This document shows, in pieces, positions 42,494 to 53,341 of a stretch of DNA of 64,000 nucleotides. How positions within the stretch are numbered: the stretch's first letter is position 1; each line of letters opens with the position of its first letter. A program made the translations under genes and the position numbers. Source of the stretch: Pantoea ananatis LMG 2665 (GTDB lineage Bacteria; Pseudomonadota; Gammaproteobacteria; Enterobacterales; Enterobacteriaceae); NCBI RefSeq assembly GCF_000710035.2, contig NZ_JMJJ01000005.1:124001-188000 (forward strand), written 5' to 3'. The notes under the pieces were generated by a model that saw nothing but the letters and a program-made list of their open reading frames with translations, was not told the origin of the DNA and searched no databases.

Positions 42494-42527
42494 AAAAAAA
42501 GACCGAACACGATTCCTGTATTCGGTC
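42494..42527 (-). terminator. terminator downstream of yebY
   Basis: Minus strand GACCGAA-(13-base loop)-TTCGGTC, with GTTCGGTC leading into TTTTTTT. It lies about 180 bp after the yebY stop, between it and the MEKHLA remnant. The 178 bases between it and yebY hold no gene I can see. Confidence 0.7.
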
Positions 42528-42705
42528 CAGGGAAATGGCTCTCAAGGAGCCGTGCGCTAAAAGTTGGCATTAATAGAGGCTTTCGCCTTGCTTCTAAAGC
42601 GTAGGACAACGCGCCAGATTTTCCAGCCAGCGCCGCGGCTCAGACCATAAACCCGACAGGTTTGTGACCCGTAAGACAAATTTGCGCACTCTTGCCTGCG
42701 TCGTC

Positions 42706-43053
42706 TTATTTTGTGCACAGCGCCTGTGCACGGTCCACGACAGGTTGCAGACTCATCATCCGATCCGGATGCGCTTTATCCGGCGCCTGAATCACGCTGA
42801 TGGGCTGTGCCTTCACCCGCTTAGCGTTGACCTGAGCCTCCGCCTTCTCATTAAGCGGGTACTGCATCAGCGTGCTGGGATTGATGGCAAACAGCGATCC
42901 ATCTTTCTCACAGGTCAGCATCACCTCTTCACGATTAAACGGCCACTTGTCTTTACCAATTTCGAAACGGCTGACGGTGATGATTTGTGCCGCTGCTGCC
43001 TGACCAGCCAGCGTTAATAACAGCAGTGTGGGGATCGCTTTCTTCAGCAACAT
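42706..43053 (-). CDS. yebY: YebY family periplasmic protein (DUF2511)
   Basis: A 115-residue protein with a signal peptide (1-22, cut after AAAA). Two cysteines (in LTCEKDG and ALCTK) probably form a disulfide. It matches E. coli YebY (113 aa) in length, with the shared WPFNREEVMLTC region. It lies downstream of copD and copC on one strand, as in E. coli yobA-yebZ-yebY. Copper-related by context; the biochemical role is unknown. Confidence 0.9.
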   Translation of the reverse strand: MLLKKAIPTLLLLTLAGQAAAAQIITVSRFEIGKDKWPFNREEVMLTCEKDGSLFAINPSTLMQYPLNEKAEAQVNAKRVKAQPISVIQAPDKAHPDRMMSLQPVVDRAQALCTK

Positions 43054-43080
43054 AACTTACCTTTATGGGGTTTTCATCAT

Positions 43081-43956
43081 TCAGGTTGGTGACAACGTAG
43101 CAAACACGCTGACCAACCCCACTACGCCGCATGCCAGCACAATTTCCAGCTGGGTCATGCGAATAAACAGTCGTTGTGCGGCAAGGCCCGCGATGTGAAA
43201 GCGCGGCACCAGCCAGTAACGATTCCAGAGCGCAATCAGCACCATAAGCATGACCAGCCCTGCCTTGCACAACAACAGTACAACATAATCGTTGAGATGC
43301 CAGTTTGCTGGCGCCCCGGCAATCAGCAGGCTGTTAACGATACCGGTAATTATCGTTAAGGCGACGGCAACGTGACCATAACGGGAAAAACGCATCATGG
43401 TGCGGATTGCGGCTGTCCGGTATTCGATGTTACGCGCCATGCGCATCAACACCAACACAGGCACTAACCCGCCCGCCCAAAAGGCGGCGGAGAGAAGATG
43501 TAAGGCCTGGTTACTTTGTTGCAGGAGCCCGGCGATACCCTCGCGCATGGCGGCATGGCCCGTTAGCGCCAGACAGCCTGTCTGTAGCAGGCCAGTTAAC
43601 AGCCAAACCTGCTGACGGGGGCGGTCACGCATGACAATCGCAGCCACGCTACACAGCGAAAAGAGGAGCTGCCATTGCCACACGGAGCCCCAGCGGGTTG
43701 AAAATACCGCCAGCCACACAGCCGTCTCTGACAAATTGTGCCAGTCACCACTCATCAACACATTTTGTGTGGCCAGCATCGCCAGTGCCGACAGCAGGGC
43801 CAGCCATGTACTCCACTTCATTAGCGGAAATAATCGCGCGGCCAGCGAGGTTCGAAAGGCAACCGGTGCCAGCAACCTGCTGTAAAAGGCACTGCCAACC
43901 AGCAACATTAATGCCGTGAAATGCAGTGCGCGCAGCACCAGCCACAACAGGGTCAC
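43081..43956 (-). CDS. copD: CopD-family copper-import inner membrane protein (YebZ)
   Basis: A 291-residue integral membrane protein with about eight spans. Histidines in or near the helices include LRALHF, LTGHAAM and NQALHLLSAAFWAGGL, typical of CopD. It is thought to move copper inward together with periplasmic CopC. It begins four bases after copC, so the two are coupled. Size and order equal E. coli yebZ (290 aa). Confidence 0.92.
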   Translation of the reverse strand: MTLLWLVLRALHFTALMLLVGSAFYSRLLAPVAFRTSLAARLFPLMKWSTWLALLSALAMLATQNVLMSGDWHNLSETAVWLAVFSTRWGSVWQWQLLFSLCSVAAIVMRDRPRQQVWLLTGLLQTGCLALTGHAAMREGIAGLLQQSNQALHLLSAAFWAGGLVPVLVLMRMARNIEYRTAAIRTMMRFSRYGHVAVALTIITGIVNSLLIAGAPANWHLNDYVVLLLCKAGLVMLMVLIALWNRYWLVPRFHIAGLAAQRLFIRMTQLEIVLACGVVGLVSVFATLSPT

Positions 43957-43960
43957 GGTT

Positions 43961-44335
43961 TTATTTCACGGTGAAGATATAGCTTCCGTGCGTTTTGTGC
44001 CCGTCAACGGACAGCACGTGCCAGTTTACCTGATAAGCGCCCTGCGCCAGCGGCTGGGCAAAATCAACCCGCAGGCGGTCGTGCTGCTTGCCATCCAGCC
44101 GGGCCTTTTCACCCACGGCTTTATGCTGTGCATTCATGACGTCAACGCCACTGAATGCGGCTTCAACGTCTTCGGTGAAGCTCAGCGTAATGTGTTGCGG
44201 CGTAGGCGTTACCGCCGCGTTGGCTGCCGGCACCGACGACGCTAAATGGGCGTGCGCCAGTGCAAGCTGACTAAACACCATTGTGCCGGTGGCGATCAGA
44301 GCCAGCACCCCACGTGAAATCGCGGTTTTTTTCAT
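43961..44335 (-). CDS. copC: periplasmic copper-binding protein CopC (YobA)
   Basis: This 124-residue protein, the same length as E. coli YobA, has a signal peptide ending ALAHA at residue 29, so the mature chain starts with His (HLASSVPA). That N-terminal histidine is the Cu(II) ligand in CopC proteins. A further His site is in SVDGHKTHGSYIF, and the strand FTEDVEAAFSGVDV carries the conserved acidic residues. First gene of copC-copD-yebY; divergent from holE. Confidence 0.94.
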   Translation of the reverse strand: MKKTAISRGVLALIATGTMVFSQLALAHAHLASSVPAANAAVTPTPQHITLSFTEDVEAAFSGVDVMNAQHKAVGEKARLDGKQHDRLRVDFAQPLAQGAYQVNWHVLSVDGHKTHGSYIFTVK

Positions 44336-44485
44336 CTCTTCATCCTGTTAACGGCGGCAAAGGCCACGAACGTGGCGCAAGAATACGCCGCTGAAATTTA
44401 ACTGTCGAGGCCAGCAATGCTATCCTGTCCCTTGCGCCAGGAGGAGGAAAACATTACTTTTGGTCACGCTTATCGGGAGAATATC

Positions 44486-44716
44486 ATGAGTCACAACCTT
44501 GCCTTGCTGTCGCAGGAAGAGAAAGACAAAGTCAATGTCGATCTGGCTGCAGCAGGCGTTGCTTTTAAAGAGCGCTACAACATGCCTGTCGTGGCAGAAA
44601 TGGTCGCCAACGAACAACCTGAAGCCCTGCGGGACTGGTTTCGTCAGCGTTTAATGCATTACCGCCAGGCCTCTCTCAACCTGTCACGCCTGCCCTACGA
44701 GCCTAAACAGAAATAA
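44486..44716 (+). CDS. holE: DNA polymerase III theta subunit HolE
   Basis: A 76-residue protein, the same length as E. coli HolE, with the shared [24 protein letters not shown] block (here [20 protein letters not shown]) and NLSRLPYEP end. It binds and steadies the epsilon proofreading subunit. The frame is open from 44417, but ATG 44486 has GGAG seven bases upstream and matches the known start. Its stop overlaps the next gene's ATG by one base. Confidence 0.96.
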   Translation: MSHNLALLSQEEKDKVNVDLAAAGVAFKERYNMPVVAEMVANEQPEALRDWFRQRLMHYRQASLNLSRLPYEPKQK

Positions 44717-45387
44717 TGATGCTACGCGTTATCGATACGGAAACCTGCGGACTGCAGGGCGGCGTGGTTGAGGTTGCATCGGTAGATGTGATCGACGGCC
44801 AAATCGTCAATCCAATGAGCGATCTTGTCTCACCCGATCGCCCCATCAGTCGTCAGGCCATGGCCGTGCACCGCATTACTGAAGCCATGGTGATGGGCAA
44901 ACCGCCCATTGAAGAGGCCATCCTGCGCTACCACGGCAGTCCCTTTTACGTGGCCCACAACGCCAGCTTTGACCGCCGGATGTTGCCGGAAATGCACGGC
45001 GAGTGGATCTGTACCATGACGCTGGCTCGTCAGCTATGGCCCGGCATTAAATACGGTAATCAGGCGCTCCGGCACAGCCTCAAGCTGGATGTGACGCCGC
45101 CAGCGGATTTGCATGCTCACCGGGCGCTGTACGACTGCTACGTGACGGCCGCGCTGCTCATTCGAATTATGGAACTGTCCGGCTGGCGTGCGGACGAAAT
45201 GAGTCTGCGCTCGCAGCCTGCCGCGCAGCGTGATGATGTGCTGCCGTTTGGTAAATATCGTGGTCAGGCGCTGGCCGTGGTGGCCCGAAAAGATCCGGGT
45301 TACCTGAAATGGATGCTGGATAACGTGAAAGATTTGCGCCCACCGTTACGGCAGGCGCTGCGCAAGTGTCTTAGTCAGCTTCCGTAA
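44716..45387 (+). CDS. exoX: DnaQ-like 3'-5' exonuclease X (ExoX)
   Basis: A 223-residue DEDDh exonuclease. Exo I is VIDTETCG (D7, E9), Exo II includes HNASFDRR, and Exo III has [11 protein letters not shown] with catalytic His and Asp. It takes part in mismatch repair and UV recovery. The C-terminal FGKYRGQAL motif is the ExoX tail domain. Tandem ATGs at 44716 and 44719; E. coli starts at the second. It follows holE directly; the E. coli yobB gene is missing between them. Its end overlaps ptrB by 17 bp. Confidence 0.94.
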   Translation: MMLRVIDTETCGLQGGVVEVASVDVIDGQIVNPMSDLVSPDRPISRQAMAVHRITEAMVMGKPPIEEAILRYHGSPFYVAHNASFDRRMLPEMHGEWICTMTLARQLWPGIKYGNQALRHSLKLDVTPPADLHAHRALYDCYVTAALLIRIMELSGWRADEMSLRSQPAAQRDDVLPFGKYRGQALAVVARKDPGYLKWMLDNVKDLRPPLRQALRKCLSQLP

Positions 45388-47443
45388 GCGCGGCCGGAGG
45401 CAAACTGCCCTGAGCAAGGGCGATGATGAAGGTGAGCTCCAGGGCAACGCCTTCATAGGCCTTGTAGCGCCCAGACTTACCGCCATGCCCCGAGTCCATA
45501 TCGGTGCAGAGCAGCAGCAGGTTATCATCGGTTTTATATTCACGCAGCTTAGCCACCCATTTTGCCGGTTCCCAGTATTGTACCTGTGAATCATGCAGGC
45601 CGGTTGTCACCAGCAGGTGGGGGCAGGTTTTCGCCGCAACGTTGTCATATGGGCTGTATTGCCGGATATAGCGATAGTACTCCGCGTCATTCGGATTACC
45701 CCACTCGTCATATTCCCCGGTCGTCAGTGGAATAGACTCATCAAGCATCGTGGTGAGCACATCAACAAAAGGCACCTGCGCAACCACACCGTGATAGCGC
45801 GTGGGCGCCAGATTCATGACTGCGCCCATCAGCAATCCCCCTGCACTTCCTCCCATCGCATAGAGCCGGTCCGGGTGCCCGAATCCACGCGCCACGAGCC
45901 CGTTTGTCACGTCGATAAAATCGGTGAAGCTGTTCATCTTATTGAGCAGGCGGCCACCGTCATACCACTGCTGCCCCATCTCCCCGCCGCCTCGCACATG
46001 CACCAGCGCATAGATGAACCCGCGGTCCAGCAGGCTGAGCCGACTGACGCTAAAGTCAGCGTCCATGCTACTGCCATAGGCGCCATAGCCATACACCAGC
46101 ATGGGGTTCTGCCCTTTCTGAAAATGGGTGCGGTGGTACACCAGCGAGACCGGCACTTCTGTGCCGTCAGAAACGGTGATCCAATGGTGCTCGCTTTTGT
46201 ACTCATCCGGATTGAAGTCTTTGACCGCACTTTGTTTTAAGATGCGACGTTCCCCCGTATCCATATCCAGTTCAAACAGCGTGGCGGGCGTGGTCATGGA
46301 CGAATAGCCATAGCGCAGCTTACTGGTGCGCGGCGTAGGATTGTAAGCCAGCCAGGTAACGTAAGTGGGATCGTCAAACGCAATGCCGCTGGTTTCTCCC
46401 GTCTCCCAGTTGATTTGCCGCAGGCTGGTCAGCCCACGCTGGCGCTCCTCTACCACCAGCCAGTCACGAAAAAGCTGGAAATCCTCCATTACGATATGGT
46501 CGCGCGCGGGGATCACGGTTTGCCAGCGCGCTTCATCCAGATAATGGCTACGGTAGAGTCCGAAATTTTTACCCTCGCGATTCGAGCGGATGAAGAACGT
46601 GTGATCATAATGATCAAGACTGTATTCATGATCGCGCCGCCGGGGCAAAAAAACCTGCGGAAGGGCGTCCGGGAAATCCGCATCGATCAGCTGAATCTCG
46701 CTGCTGCTGGTGCTGTATAGCACGATCAGGATGAACTGTTTCGACGTGGTTTTATGAATGCTGAGGTGATAGGTATCGTCTTTTTCTTCGTACACGAGCC
46801 GATCGTCGTGCTGGGGCGTACCCAACTCATGCCGCCATAGCTGATAAGGCAACAGGGTTTGCGGATGTTTACGAACGTAATAGAGGGTGCGTGAATCATT
46901 CGCCCACGCAAAGCTGGACGAGGCATCGTTAAGCACTTCCGGATACCAACTCCCACTGTCCAGATTGCGAAAACGAATGCCGTACTGCCGCCGGGAAAGG
47001 AAGTCCTCTGCCACTGCCAGCACCCGGTTATCCGGGCTGATGTGCAGTGCGCCCATAGTATAAAAATCACTGTGTGATGCGCGCTGATTCGCATCCAGCA
47101 GCAGTGTCCACGGGTCGCTCTCATCGCTGTCAGCGGGCTGTCGGTAATAGGCGGCATATTCATTGCCGCTTTCATACCGGCTTTGATAGCGATAACCATT
47201 TTTCACATAGGGTACTGAGTGGTCCTGCGGCGGCAGGCGATCGATAATCTCATGCAGAATGCGATTCTGTAAGGGCTGTTGTGAGCCCATGATTTTCTGG
47301 CCGTAATTGTTCTCAGCGCGTAAATAGTCCAGCACCTCGCTGTTTTCACGCCTGTCGTCACGTAGCCAGTAATAATTGTCGATGCGCGTTTCGCCATGCA
47401 GCGATAATTCGTAAGGGATTTTTTTTGCGCTCGGTGCTTTCAT
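45371..47443 (-). CDS. ptrB: oligopeptidase B (protease II) PtrB
   Basis: This 690-residue S9A serine peptidase cleaves peptides after Lys or Arg. An N-terminal beta-propeller covers about 70-400. The catalytic domain has the GGSAGG nucleophile elbow, an Asp in TGLHDSQV and the His in SGHGGKSGR. The start is ATG 47443 ([17 protein letters not shown]), as the longer frame to 47608 adds residues with no counterpart and runs into yebE. E. coli PtrB has 686 residues. Convergent with exoX. Confidence 0.94.
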   Translation of the reverse strand: MKAPSAKKIPYELSLHGETRIDNYYWLRDDRRENSEVLDYLRAENNYGQKIMGSQQPLQNRILHEIIDRLPPQDHSVPYVKNGYRYQSRYESGNEYAAYYRQPADSDESDPWTLLLDANQRASHSDFYTMGALHISPDNRVLAVAEDFLSRRQYGIRFRNLDSGSWYPEVLNDASSSFAWANDSRTLYYVRKHPQTLLPYQLWRHELGTPQHDDRLVYEEKDDTYHLSIHKTTSKQFILIVLYSTSSSEIQLIDADFPDALPQVFLPRRRDHEYSLDHYDHTFFIRSNREGKNFGLYRSHYLDEARWQTVIPARDHIVMEDFQLFRDWLVVEERQRGLTSLRQINWETGETSGIAFDDPTYVTWLAYNPTPRTSKLRYGYSSMTTPATLFELDMDTGERRILKQSAVKDFNPDEYKSEHHWITVSDGTEVPVSLVYHRTHFQKGQNPMLVYGYGAYGSSMDADFSVSRLSLLDRGFIYALVHVRGGGEMGQQWYDGGRLLNKMNSFTDFIDVTNGLVARGFGHPDRLYAMGGSAGGLLMGAVMNLAPTRYHGVVAQVPFVDVLTTMLDESIPLTTGEYDEWGNPNDAEYYRYIRQYSPYDNVAAKTCPHLLVTTGLHDSQVQYWEPAKWVAKLREYKTDDNLLLLCTDMDSGHGGKSGRYKAYEGVALELTFIIALAQGSLPPAALTEAD

Positions 47444-47531
47444 GTCATCCGTCCCGCTGAATGTAATGAACACTAAGCGTGGCACTAATGTAAAGAGATG
47501 CCAAGTAAAGTGAAGGTAATGTGAGGTTGTG

Positions 47532-47553
47532 CAGGGCCATATCGCTGGCCCTG
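47532..47553 (-). terminator. hairpin after yebE
   Basis: CAGGGCCA-(6-base loop)-TGGCCCTG is a perfect 8-bp stem just after the yebE stop, without a T-run. Confidence 0.4.
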
Positions 47554-47558
47554 TGCGG

Positions 47559-48203
47559 TTAGCCCGCTTTCTGCTGCAGGATATCCTGCTGAATGCCGTC
47601 ACGCACATCCTGCGGGATTTTTAGCGCATCGCCCAGGGCGGAAAGATAGCTGCGCTCCATGAAGTGGTCCACATCAATGGCGGCGCAGCTCAGAAAATAG
47701 AGTTCAAGCGCCTCTTCTTCATTTTTGACGTCCGCCGCGAGCCACTCGGGGTCCAGCGGTCGCTGCATGGCCTGCTGGATGAGTTTTTCGGCATCCTGAC
47801 CATAGCCAGCCTCGTGAATATTATGCTCAATCGCCGCGCGTTCCCGATCGTCAATATGGCCATCGCTTTTAGCAGCAAAAACCAGCGCGGTCACCAGCCG
47901 CTCCGCCCGCTGATCCACTGGCGTTTGCAACTCACCAAAGCCGGGATCGTTTTGATGCGTTTCGCGTACCCGCTGCTTATATTTGTTCCACAGCACGGCA
48001 CCCGCCGCGGCCCCGCCGCCGATAATCAAAGCCTGACCGCCATATTTCGTTAACAACTTTCGGGATGACTTACTGGCCACCAGCATGGCTGCCAGCCCGC
48101 CTAAAGCCCCCGGCGCCAGCATATCGCTTAATCCTCCGCTGGATTTACCCTCGCTGCTTTTTTTAGCCAGTACCGATTGAATCTGTTGCAGCCAGTTATT
48201 CAT
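47559..48203 (-). CDS. yebE: YebE family DUF533 membrane protein
   Basis: A 214-residue protein. A Gly/Ala-rich hydrophobic segment lies near 50-75 ([18 protein letters not shown]). A conserved soluble part has [17 protein letters not shown] and [23 protein letters not shown], resembling E. coli YebE throughout. Three ATGs stand in a row at 48209, 48206 and 48203. GGGAG touches the first, so the third, six bases away, is chosen (MNNWLQQ, like E. coli MANWLNQ). Function unknown; a CpxR target in E. coli. Confidence 0.92.
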   Translation of the reverse strand: MNNWLQQIQSVLAKKSSEGKSSGGLSDMLAPGALGGLAAMLVASKSSRKLLTKYGGQALIIGGGAAAGAVLWNKYKQRVRETHQNDPGFGELQTPVDQRAERLVTALVFAAKSDGHIDDRERAAIEHNIHEAGYGQDAEKLIQQAMQRPLDPEWLAADVKNEEEALELYFLSCAAIDVDHFMERSYLSALGDALKIPQDVRDGIQQDILQQKAG

Positions 48204-48312
48204 CATCATCTCCCTTTACCATTCAGAAACAACATCATTACCAAAAAGATGTCAGGAAACGTCAGAGCAGGAAAAGTAGCGCAAACCCAGGCAAACAAGC
48301 TGAAGGGTGAGA

Positions 48313-48328
48313 ACGCAAACGTTTTCGT
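48313..48328. promoter_or_regulatory. PUR box (PurR operator) of purT
   Basis: ACGCAAACGTTTTCGT matches the 16-bp PurR consensus (ACGCAAACGTTTGCGT family) at nearly all positions. It abuts a TATACT -10 at 48330-48335, so PurR would block the promoter. Confidence 0.88.
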
Positions 48329-48373
48329 ATATACTGCGCGCGCATTTTGACTGCTTCGATTTTAGGGGAATTT

Positions 48374-49552
48374 ATGACGACTCTTGGAACTGCGCTGCGC
48401 CCTGGTGCAACGCGCGTAATGCTGTTGGGCTCCGGTGAGCTGGGGAAAGAAGTTGCGCTGGAATGTCAGCGCCTGGGTGTGGAAGTGATTGCCGTTGACC
48501 GCTACGCTGATGCACCTGCCATGCATGTTGCTCATCGCAGCCACGTGATTAATATGCTGGATGGTGACGCGCTGGCCGCGGTGATTGCGCAGGAAAAGCC
48601 TCACTTCGTCGTACCCGAAATTGAAGCTATTGCGACTGAAAAACTCCTGGAGCTGGAACAGCAAGGCCAGCACGTTGTGCCGACCGCCCGCGCGGCGCGC
48701 CTGACCATGAACCGAGAGGGCATTCGCCGTCTGGCAGCAGAAGAGCTCGCGCTTCCCACTTCCCACTACCGTTTTGCCGACAGCAAAGATAATTTCGTGT
48801 CTGCCGCCGCCGAAATTGGTTTTCCGTGCATCGTGAAGCCAGTGATGAGCTCTTCAGGTAAAGGTCAGAGCTTTATCCGGGATGCCAGCCAGCTGGAAAA
48901 AGCCTGGGACTATGCGCAGCAGGGCGGCCGTGCGGGTGCCGGGCGCGTTATCGTGGAAGGCGTGGTGAAGTTTGATTTTGAAATCACCCTGTTAACGATC
49001 AGTGCCGTTGACGGCATTCATTTCTGTGCCCCCATTGGTCATCGCCAGGAAGACGGGGATTACCGTGAATCATGGCAACCTCAGCAAATGAGTGAGCTGG
49101 CGCTGCAGCGTGCGCAGCACATTGCGGAAACCGTGGTGAAAGCGCTGGGTGGCTATGGGCTGTTTGGCGTAGAGCTGTTTGTCTGCGGCGACGAAGTGGT
49201 GTTCAGCGAAGTCTCCCCTCGCCCGCACGATACCGGTATGGTGACGCTGATTTCACAAGATCTGTCTGAATTCGCGCTTCATGTGCGTGCGTTCCTTGGC
49301 CTGCCGATTGGCGCCGTTCGCCAGTATGGTCCTTCCGCGTCAGCTGTTATCCTGCCGCAGTTGACCAGTCAGAACGTGCAGTTCGTCAATGTGGAGGCGG
49401 CATTGGGTTCAGGTTTGCAGCTGCGCCTGTTTGGCAAACCTGAAATCGACGGTCAGCGCCGTTTAGGTGTTGCCCTGGCCAGTGCGGATACAACTGAAGA
49501 AGCCGTTGCGCGTGCCGTTGCCAGCGCGGCGGCTGTCAGCGTTCAGGGATAG
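48374..49552 (+). CDS. purT: formate-dependent GAR transformylase PurT
   Basis: A 392-residue ATP-grasp enzyme making formyl-GAR from GAR, formate and ATP in purine synthesis. Shown by the N-terminal [20 protein letters not shown], the ATP-grasp segments [15 protein letters not shown] and [15 protein letters not shown], and [25 protein letters not shown]. The frame opens at 48347; ATG 48374 has AGGGGA upstream and matches E. coli [10 protein letters not shown] PurR operator lies 46-61 bp upstream. Confidence 0.97.
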   Translation: MTTLGTALRPGATRVMLLGSGELGKEVALECQRLGVEVIAVDRYADAPAMHVAHRSHVINMLDGDALAAVIAQEKPHFVVPEIEAIATEKLLELEQQGQHVVPTARAARLTMNREGIRRLAAEELALPTSHYRFADSKDNFVSAAAEIGFPCIVKPVMSSSGKGQSFIRDASQLEKAWDYAQQGGRAGAGRVIVEGVVKFDFEITLLTISAVDGIHFCAPIGHRQEDGDYRESWQPQQMSELALQRAQHIAETVVKALGGYGLFGVELFVCGDEVVFSEVSPRPHDTGMVTLISQDLSEFALHVRAFLGLPIGAVRQYGPSASAVILPQLTSQNVQFVNVEAALGSGLQLRLFGKPEIDGQRRLGVALASADTTEEAVARAVASAAAVSVQG

Positions 49553-49559
49553 TGCCATT

Positions 49560-49582
49560 GCGGTGAGTCAGTGACTCACCGC
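49560..49582. terminator. hairpin between purT and eda
   Basis: GCGGTGAGT-CAGTG-ACTCACCGC forms a 9-bp stem between the two convergent stops; T-runs are short. Confidence 0.5.
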
Positions 49583-49606
49583 TCGCGTTTGACTTCCCGC
49601 CGGAGA

Positions 49607-50245
49607 TTACTCCGCGCCAGCGACAGCGTCGCGCGCCAGTTGCGTGATTCGCTGCCAGTCGCCCGCTTCCAGTGCATCGTTTGGCACCAGCCAGGAACCG
49701 CCGATACAGAGCACGCTTTTGAGAGCCAGATAGTCGCGGTAATTTGTCGGTGAGATACCGCCCGTCGGGCAGAAGCGTACCTGAGGGAAAGGCCCGCCGA
49801 TGGCCTGCAACGCTTTTACTCCACCGTTCGCTTCCGCAGGGAAAAACTTGAATTCCCGCAAACCATAGTCCATGCCGGTCATCAATTCTGACACGGTGCT
49901 AATGCCGGGAATCAGCGGAATCGGGCCTTCAACGGCGGCCTTAAGCAGAGACTCGGTAATCCCCGGGCTAATGACGAACTGGGCACCCGCCTGCGTGACT
50001 TCCTGCAGCTGTTGGGTGTTAAGCACGGTGCCGGCTCCCACAATGGCGTCAGGTACGTTTTTAATGATGGCGCGCAGGGCATCCATCGCCACAGGGGTGC
50101 GCAACGTGACCTCAAGTACCTTGACGCCACCGGCGACCAGGGCCTGAGCCATGGGAACGGCATGTTCCAGCTTGTTAACCACAATCACCGGTACGACCGG
50201 TCCGGTTTTCAGAATCTGTTCGGCACTCGTTTTCCAGTTTTTCAT
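49607..50245 (-). CDS. eda: KHG/KDPG aldolase Eda
   Basis: A 212-residue class I aldolase cleaving 2-keto-3-deoxy-6-phosphogluconate to pyruvate and glyceraldehyde-3-P. The Schiff-base K133 lies in EFKFFPAE, and E45 in LEVTLRT. ATG 50245 is chosen because it has AGGGGA upstream and matches E. coli MKNWKTSAE; the frame extends to 50290. In E. coli edd lies between zwf and eda; here edd is absent, so KDPG would come from KDG phosphorylation. Confidence 0.96.
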   Translation of the reverse strand: MKNWKTSAEQILKTGPVVPVIVVNKLEHAVPMAQALVAGGVKVLEVTLRTPVAMDALRAIIKNVPDAIVGAGTVLNTQQLQEVTQAGAQFVISPGITESLLKAAVEGPIPLIPGISTVSELMTGMDYGLREFKFFPAEANGGVKALQAIGGPFPQVRFCPTGGISPTNYRDYLALKSVLCIGGSWLVPNDALEAGDWQRITQLARDAVAGAE

Positions 50246-50399
50246 CACGTCCCCTGATGGATAACATTGGGAGCAGCACGGCGAGGACATCGCCAGGCCA
50301 GCCCGGTTAACAGCGCTACTACCATACAGGATCCGCCGTTTGCCCGTCTATGACCGGGAAGGATTTTTAAAACGGCAGTTCATTTTTGAGAGTTGGTGC

Positions 50400-50425
50400 A
50401 AAAAAAAGCCCGCTCGCGGCGGGCT
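50400..50425 (-). terminator. terminator of zwf
   Basis: Minus strand AGCCCGCC-GCGA-GCGGGCT followed by a T7-8 tract, right after the zwf stop. Confidence 0.88.
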
Positions 50426-50431
50426 GGGTGG

Positions 50432-51907
50432 TTATTCAAATTCGTTCCAGGAGCGGCCATCACGCGTAATCATTGCCACAGAGGCCACCGGCCCCCATGT
50501 TCCCGCCTGATAAGGCTTGGATGAGTCGCCGTCGGCTGCCCAGGCATCGATGATGGAATCCACATAGGTCCATGCCGCTTCCACTTCATCGCGACGCACA
50601 AACAGCGCCTGAATACCGCGCATGGATTCCAGCAATAAGCGCTCATAAGCATCGGCCAGATGAGACTGATTGAAGGTTTCTGAGTAGCTCAGATCCAGCT
50701 TGGTGGTTTGCAGTTTGTGTTTATGATCAAGACCCGGCACTTTGTTCAGGATCTCAATATCCACGCCTTCATCAGGCTGCAGGCGAATAGTGAGTTTGTT
50801 CTGCGGCAACTGGGAGTAGGAATCCTTAAACAGGTTCATCTCCGGGTTTTTGAAATACACCACGACTTCTGAGCATTTGGTCGGAAGACGTTTACCGGTA
50901 CGCAGGTAGAACGGCACGCCTGCCCAACGCCAGTTATCGATGTCCACGCGAATAGCCACAAAGGTTTCGGTGGCGCTGGTCTTATTGGCACCCTCTTCTT
51001 CCAGATAGCCTGGCACTTTCTTGCCCTGAACGAAGCCAGAGGTGTACTGACCACGTACCGTTTTTTCGCGGACGTTGGTTTGATCGATAGGACGCAGCGA
51101 GCGCAGCACTTTCACTTTTTCATCACGAATACTGTCGGCGCTGAGATCGGAAGGCGGTGACATGGCGATCATCGTCAGAACCTGTAACAGATGGTTCTGA
51201 ATCATATCGCGCATCTGGCCCGCTTTATCAAAGTAGCCCCAGCGTCCTTCAATACCCACTTCTTCCGCCACGGTAATCTGCACGTGATCGATCGTGCGGT
51301 TATCCCAGTTATTAACAAAAATGGCATTAGCAAAGCGCAGCGCTAACAGGTTAAGAACCGTTTCTTTGCCCAGATAGTGGTCAATACGGAAAACCTGACT
51401 CTCATCAAAGTACTCACCCACGCTGTCGTTAATTTCTTTTGAGGTTTCCAGCGAGGTACCGAGCGGTTTTTCCATGACAACACGCGCGGGTTTAGCGTTC
51501 AGCTTTGCCGTGCCCAGTCCCTGACAGATCGCACCGAAGGTGCTGGGCGGCATGGCAAAATAGTTAATGGTGGTACGGCTTTTCTGGTCCAGCATCTTAC
51601 CCAGGCGTGGGAAGTGCGACGTATCGTTTACATCAAGGTTACAGAAATCGAGACGGTTGCTGAGCTTGTCCCAGAGTGCTTCATCGATCTTTTCCTTCAT
51701 GAAGGTTTCTAACGCCTCACGCACCACTTTGGTGTATTCGGCTTTATCCCACTCGGCACGGCCCACGCCGATGATGCGGGTTTCTTCATGAATCTGGCCC
51801 GCTTTCTCTAACTGATACAGCGAGGGCAACAGTTTACGACGGGCGAGATCGCCTTTGGCGCCGAAAATTACCAGATCGCATGCCTGGGCTATTTGTGTTA
51901 CCGCCAT
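50432..51907 (-). CDS. zwf: glucose-6-phosphate 1-dehydrogenase Zwf
   Basis: This 491-residue enzyme, the same length as in E. coli, opens the oxidative pentose phosphate route. Features are the coenzyme motif [12 protein letters not shown] near the N-terminus, the substrate motif RIDHYLGKE near residue 178, and [11 protein letters not shown]. The protein ends [12 protein letters not shown] exactly as in E. coli. AGGAGAGG lies before the ATG. Divergent from hexR. Confidence 0.98.
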   Translation of the reverse strand: MAVTQIAQACDLVIFGAKGDLARRKLLPSLYQLEKAGQIHEETRIIGVGRAEWDKAEYTKVVREALETFMKEKIDEALWDKLSNRLDFCNLDVNDTSHFPRLGKMLDQKSRTTINYFAMPPSTFGAICQGLGTAKLNAKPARVVMEKPLGTSLETSKEINDSVGEYFDESQVFRIDHYLGKETVLNLLALRFANAIFVNNWDNRTIDHVQITVAEEVGIEGRWGYFDKAGQMRDMIQNHLLQVLTMIAMSPPSDLSADSIRDEKVKVLRSLRPIDQTNVREKTVRGQYTSGFVQGKKVPGYLEEEGANKTSATETFVAIRVDIDNWRWAGVPFYLRTGKRLPTKCSEVVVYFKNPEMNLFKDSYSQLPQNKLTIRLQPDEGVDIEILNKVPGLDHKHKLQTTKLDLSYSETFNQSHLADAYERLLLESMRGIQALFVRRDEVEAAWTYVDSIIDAWAADGDSSKPYQAGTWGPVASVAMITRDGRSWNEFE

Positions 51908-52277
51908 TTTCCTCTCCTCGTTGCAGGATTGTCCCGGTGGCGTTGCGTCCTGAGCACCGGGTCCAAGTTGTCATTTTCTTTCAGCACAATGTACTTTTTT
52001 CCCCAGGCCAGGTAAACCAGCCTGCGGCGTCACGACGCTAACTCTGCACCCAATTAGCGTCTGGGGTATGTTGACACGTGCGCTTTCAGTTATTTTTCTG
52101 TGTCAAATATTGTCTGGCTAAAATCCAGTACGGGCCTGATTATCGCAAAAAAAAGGGCCGCAGACTTATCAGACCTTGCGCCCACCTCGGTCAGGCGGGG
52201 TATATTCTCCGTTAATTTCCTGTAACAACAGTAATTATTCATATTAACAGATATTCCACGCTTATCAGGTCAGGACT
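51908..52277. other. 370-bp divergent control region between zwf and hexR
   Basis: No gene is seen. HexR and SoxS act here in E. coli. TGTAACAACAGTAAT at about 52221-52235 has the half-site character of a HexR box but is not a good palindrome. A purine-rich stretch (about 52147-52156) is near the middle. Confidence 0.45.
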
Positions 52278-53141
52278 ATGTTGGATAAAATTCGGGTGCA
52301 GATGAGTGCGCTCAGTAAGTCAGAGCGTAAAGTGGCACAACATATCCTTGCTTCTCCGGAGCAGGCGATACATTCCAGTATTGCTACGCTGGCACGGGCG
52401 GCGGAAGTGAGTGAGCCCACCGTCAACCGGTTTTGCCGCCATCTTGGCACGGCGGGTTTTCCCGACTTCAAGCTTCAACTTGCTCAGGCGCTGGTCAAGT
52501 CCCCTAACTGGCTCAGTCGGGACGTGCAGGAAGATGACAGCGTTGAGCGTTACAGTGAGAAAATATTCGATTCTGCCCTGGCCGGGCTTCAGCGGGTGCG
52601 GGAGCATCTCGATCTTGCCGCGCTGCAGCAGGCCGTGAGCCATCTGACGCATACCGATAAAATCACTTTTTTTGGTTTAGGTGCCTCCGCTGTGGTGGCA
52701 CACGACGCCTTCAACAAGTTTTTACGCTTCAACCTGCCGGTTATCTGGTCAGATGATGTGGTGATGCAGCGAATGAGCTGTATCAACAGCCGCGACAAAG
52801 AGGTGTTTGTTTTGATCTCTCATACCGGCCGTACCCGCAACATGGTTGAGCTAGCGCAGATGGCAAAGGCCAACGGCTCGACCGTTATCGCCATTACCTC
52901 AGCCGGATCGCCACTTGCCCATGAAGCCTCGCTGGCGCTGCTCGTCGATGTGCCCGAGGATACCGATATCTATCTGCCGATGGTGTCCAGGCTGGCTCAA
53001 CTCACCGTGATCGACCTGCTGGCGACCGGTTTTACCCTGGAACGGGGGCCCGCTTTCAGGCAGAACCTGAAGCGGGTAAAAGAGGCGCTAAAGTCATCTC
53101 GTTACGACAAACCCGCCATTGCCGATAACGATAGCGTCTGA
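52278..53141 (+). CDS. hexR: RpiR-family regulator HexR
   Basis: A 287-residue repressor. The N-terminal HTH_6 domain (about 1-77) includes LSKSERKVAQHILASPEQAI and VSEPTVNRFCR. A SIS phosphosugar-binding domain (about 110-265) has FFGLGASAVVAHDA and LISHTGRTRN. In E. coli HexR responds to KDPG and controls zwf, edd-eda and other central-carbon genes. Here zwf is divergent and pykA is downstream. Confidence 0.95.
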   Translation: MLDKIRVQMSALSKSERKVAQHILASPEQAIHSSIATLARAAEVSEPTVNRFCRHLGTAGFPDFKLQLAQALVKSPNWLSRDVQEDDSVERYSEKIFDSALAGLQRVREHLDLAALQQAVSHLTHTDKITFFGLGASAVVAHDAFNKFLRFNLPVIWSDDVVMQRMSCINSRDKEVFVLISHTGRTRNMVELAQMAKANGSTVIAITSAGSPLAHEASLALLVDVPEDTDIYLPMVSRLAQLTVIDLLATGFTLERGPAFRQNLKRVKEALKSSRYDKPAIADNDSV

Positions 53142-53341
53142 TCTCTGTGCCCTGGGTTCATTTTCCCGATACCGCGTAAAAGCGATCGGAAAAGTGACAT
53201 CATATGCGCCTGGTCAATTAAGCTTTCGCTAATGCCGTGAGGGGGATGACTTCCTTGATGAGTCTCAGTATTGTATCTAACAAAATCGCCCTTTCTCGAC
53301 AGGGTTATGGCGCAGTGCCACAGTTCTGACACACTCGAATG

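Noticed and set aside
42247..42609. 120-codon minus-strand frame after chemoreceptor copy 2, as an intact gene
   Set aside because: Only about 25 residues resemble the MEKHLA domain end; the rest overlaps the receptor gene and a terminator, so it is treated as a remnant.
52221..52235. HexR box before hexR/zwf
   Set aside because: TGTAACAACAGTAAT has GTAAT-like halves but lacks the expected symmetry; not called as a feature.
53102..53332. 76-codon minus-strand frame between hexR and pykA
   Set aside because: It overlaps the hexR 3' end and the promoter region of pykA, with no ribosome site or family resemblance.
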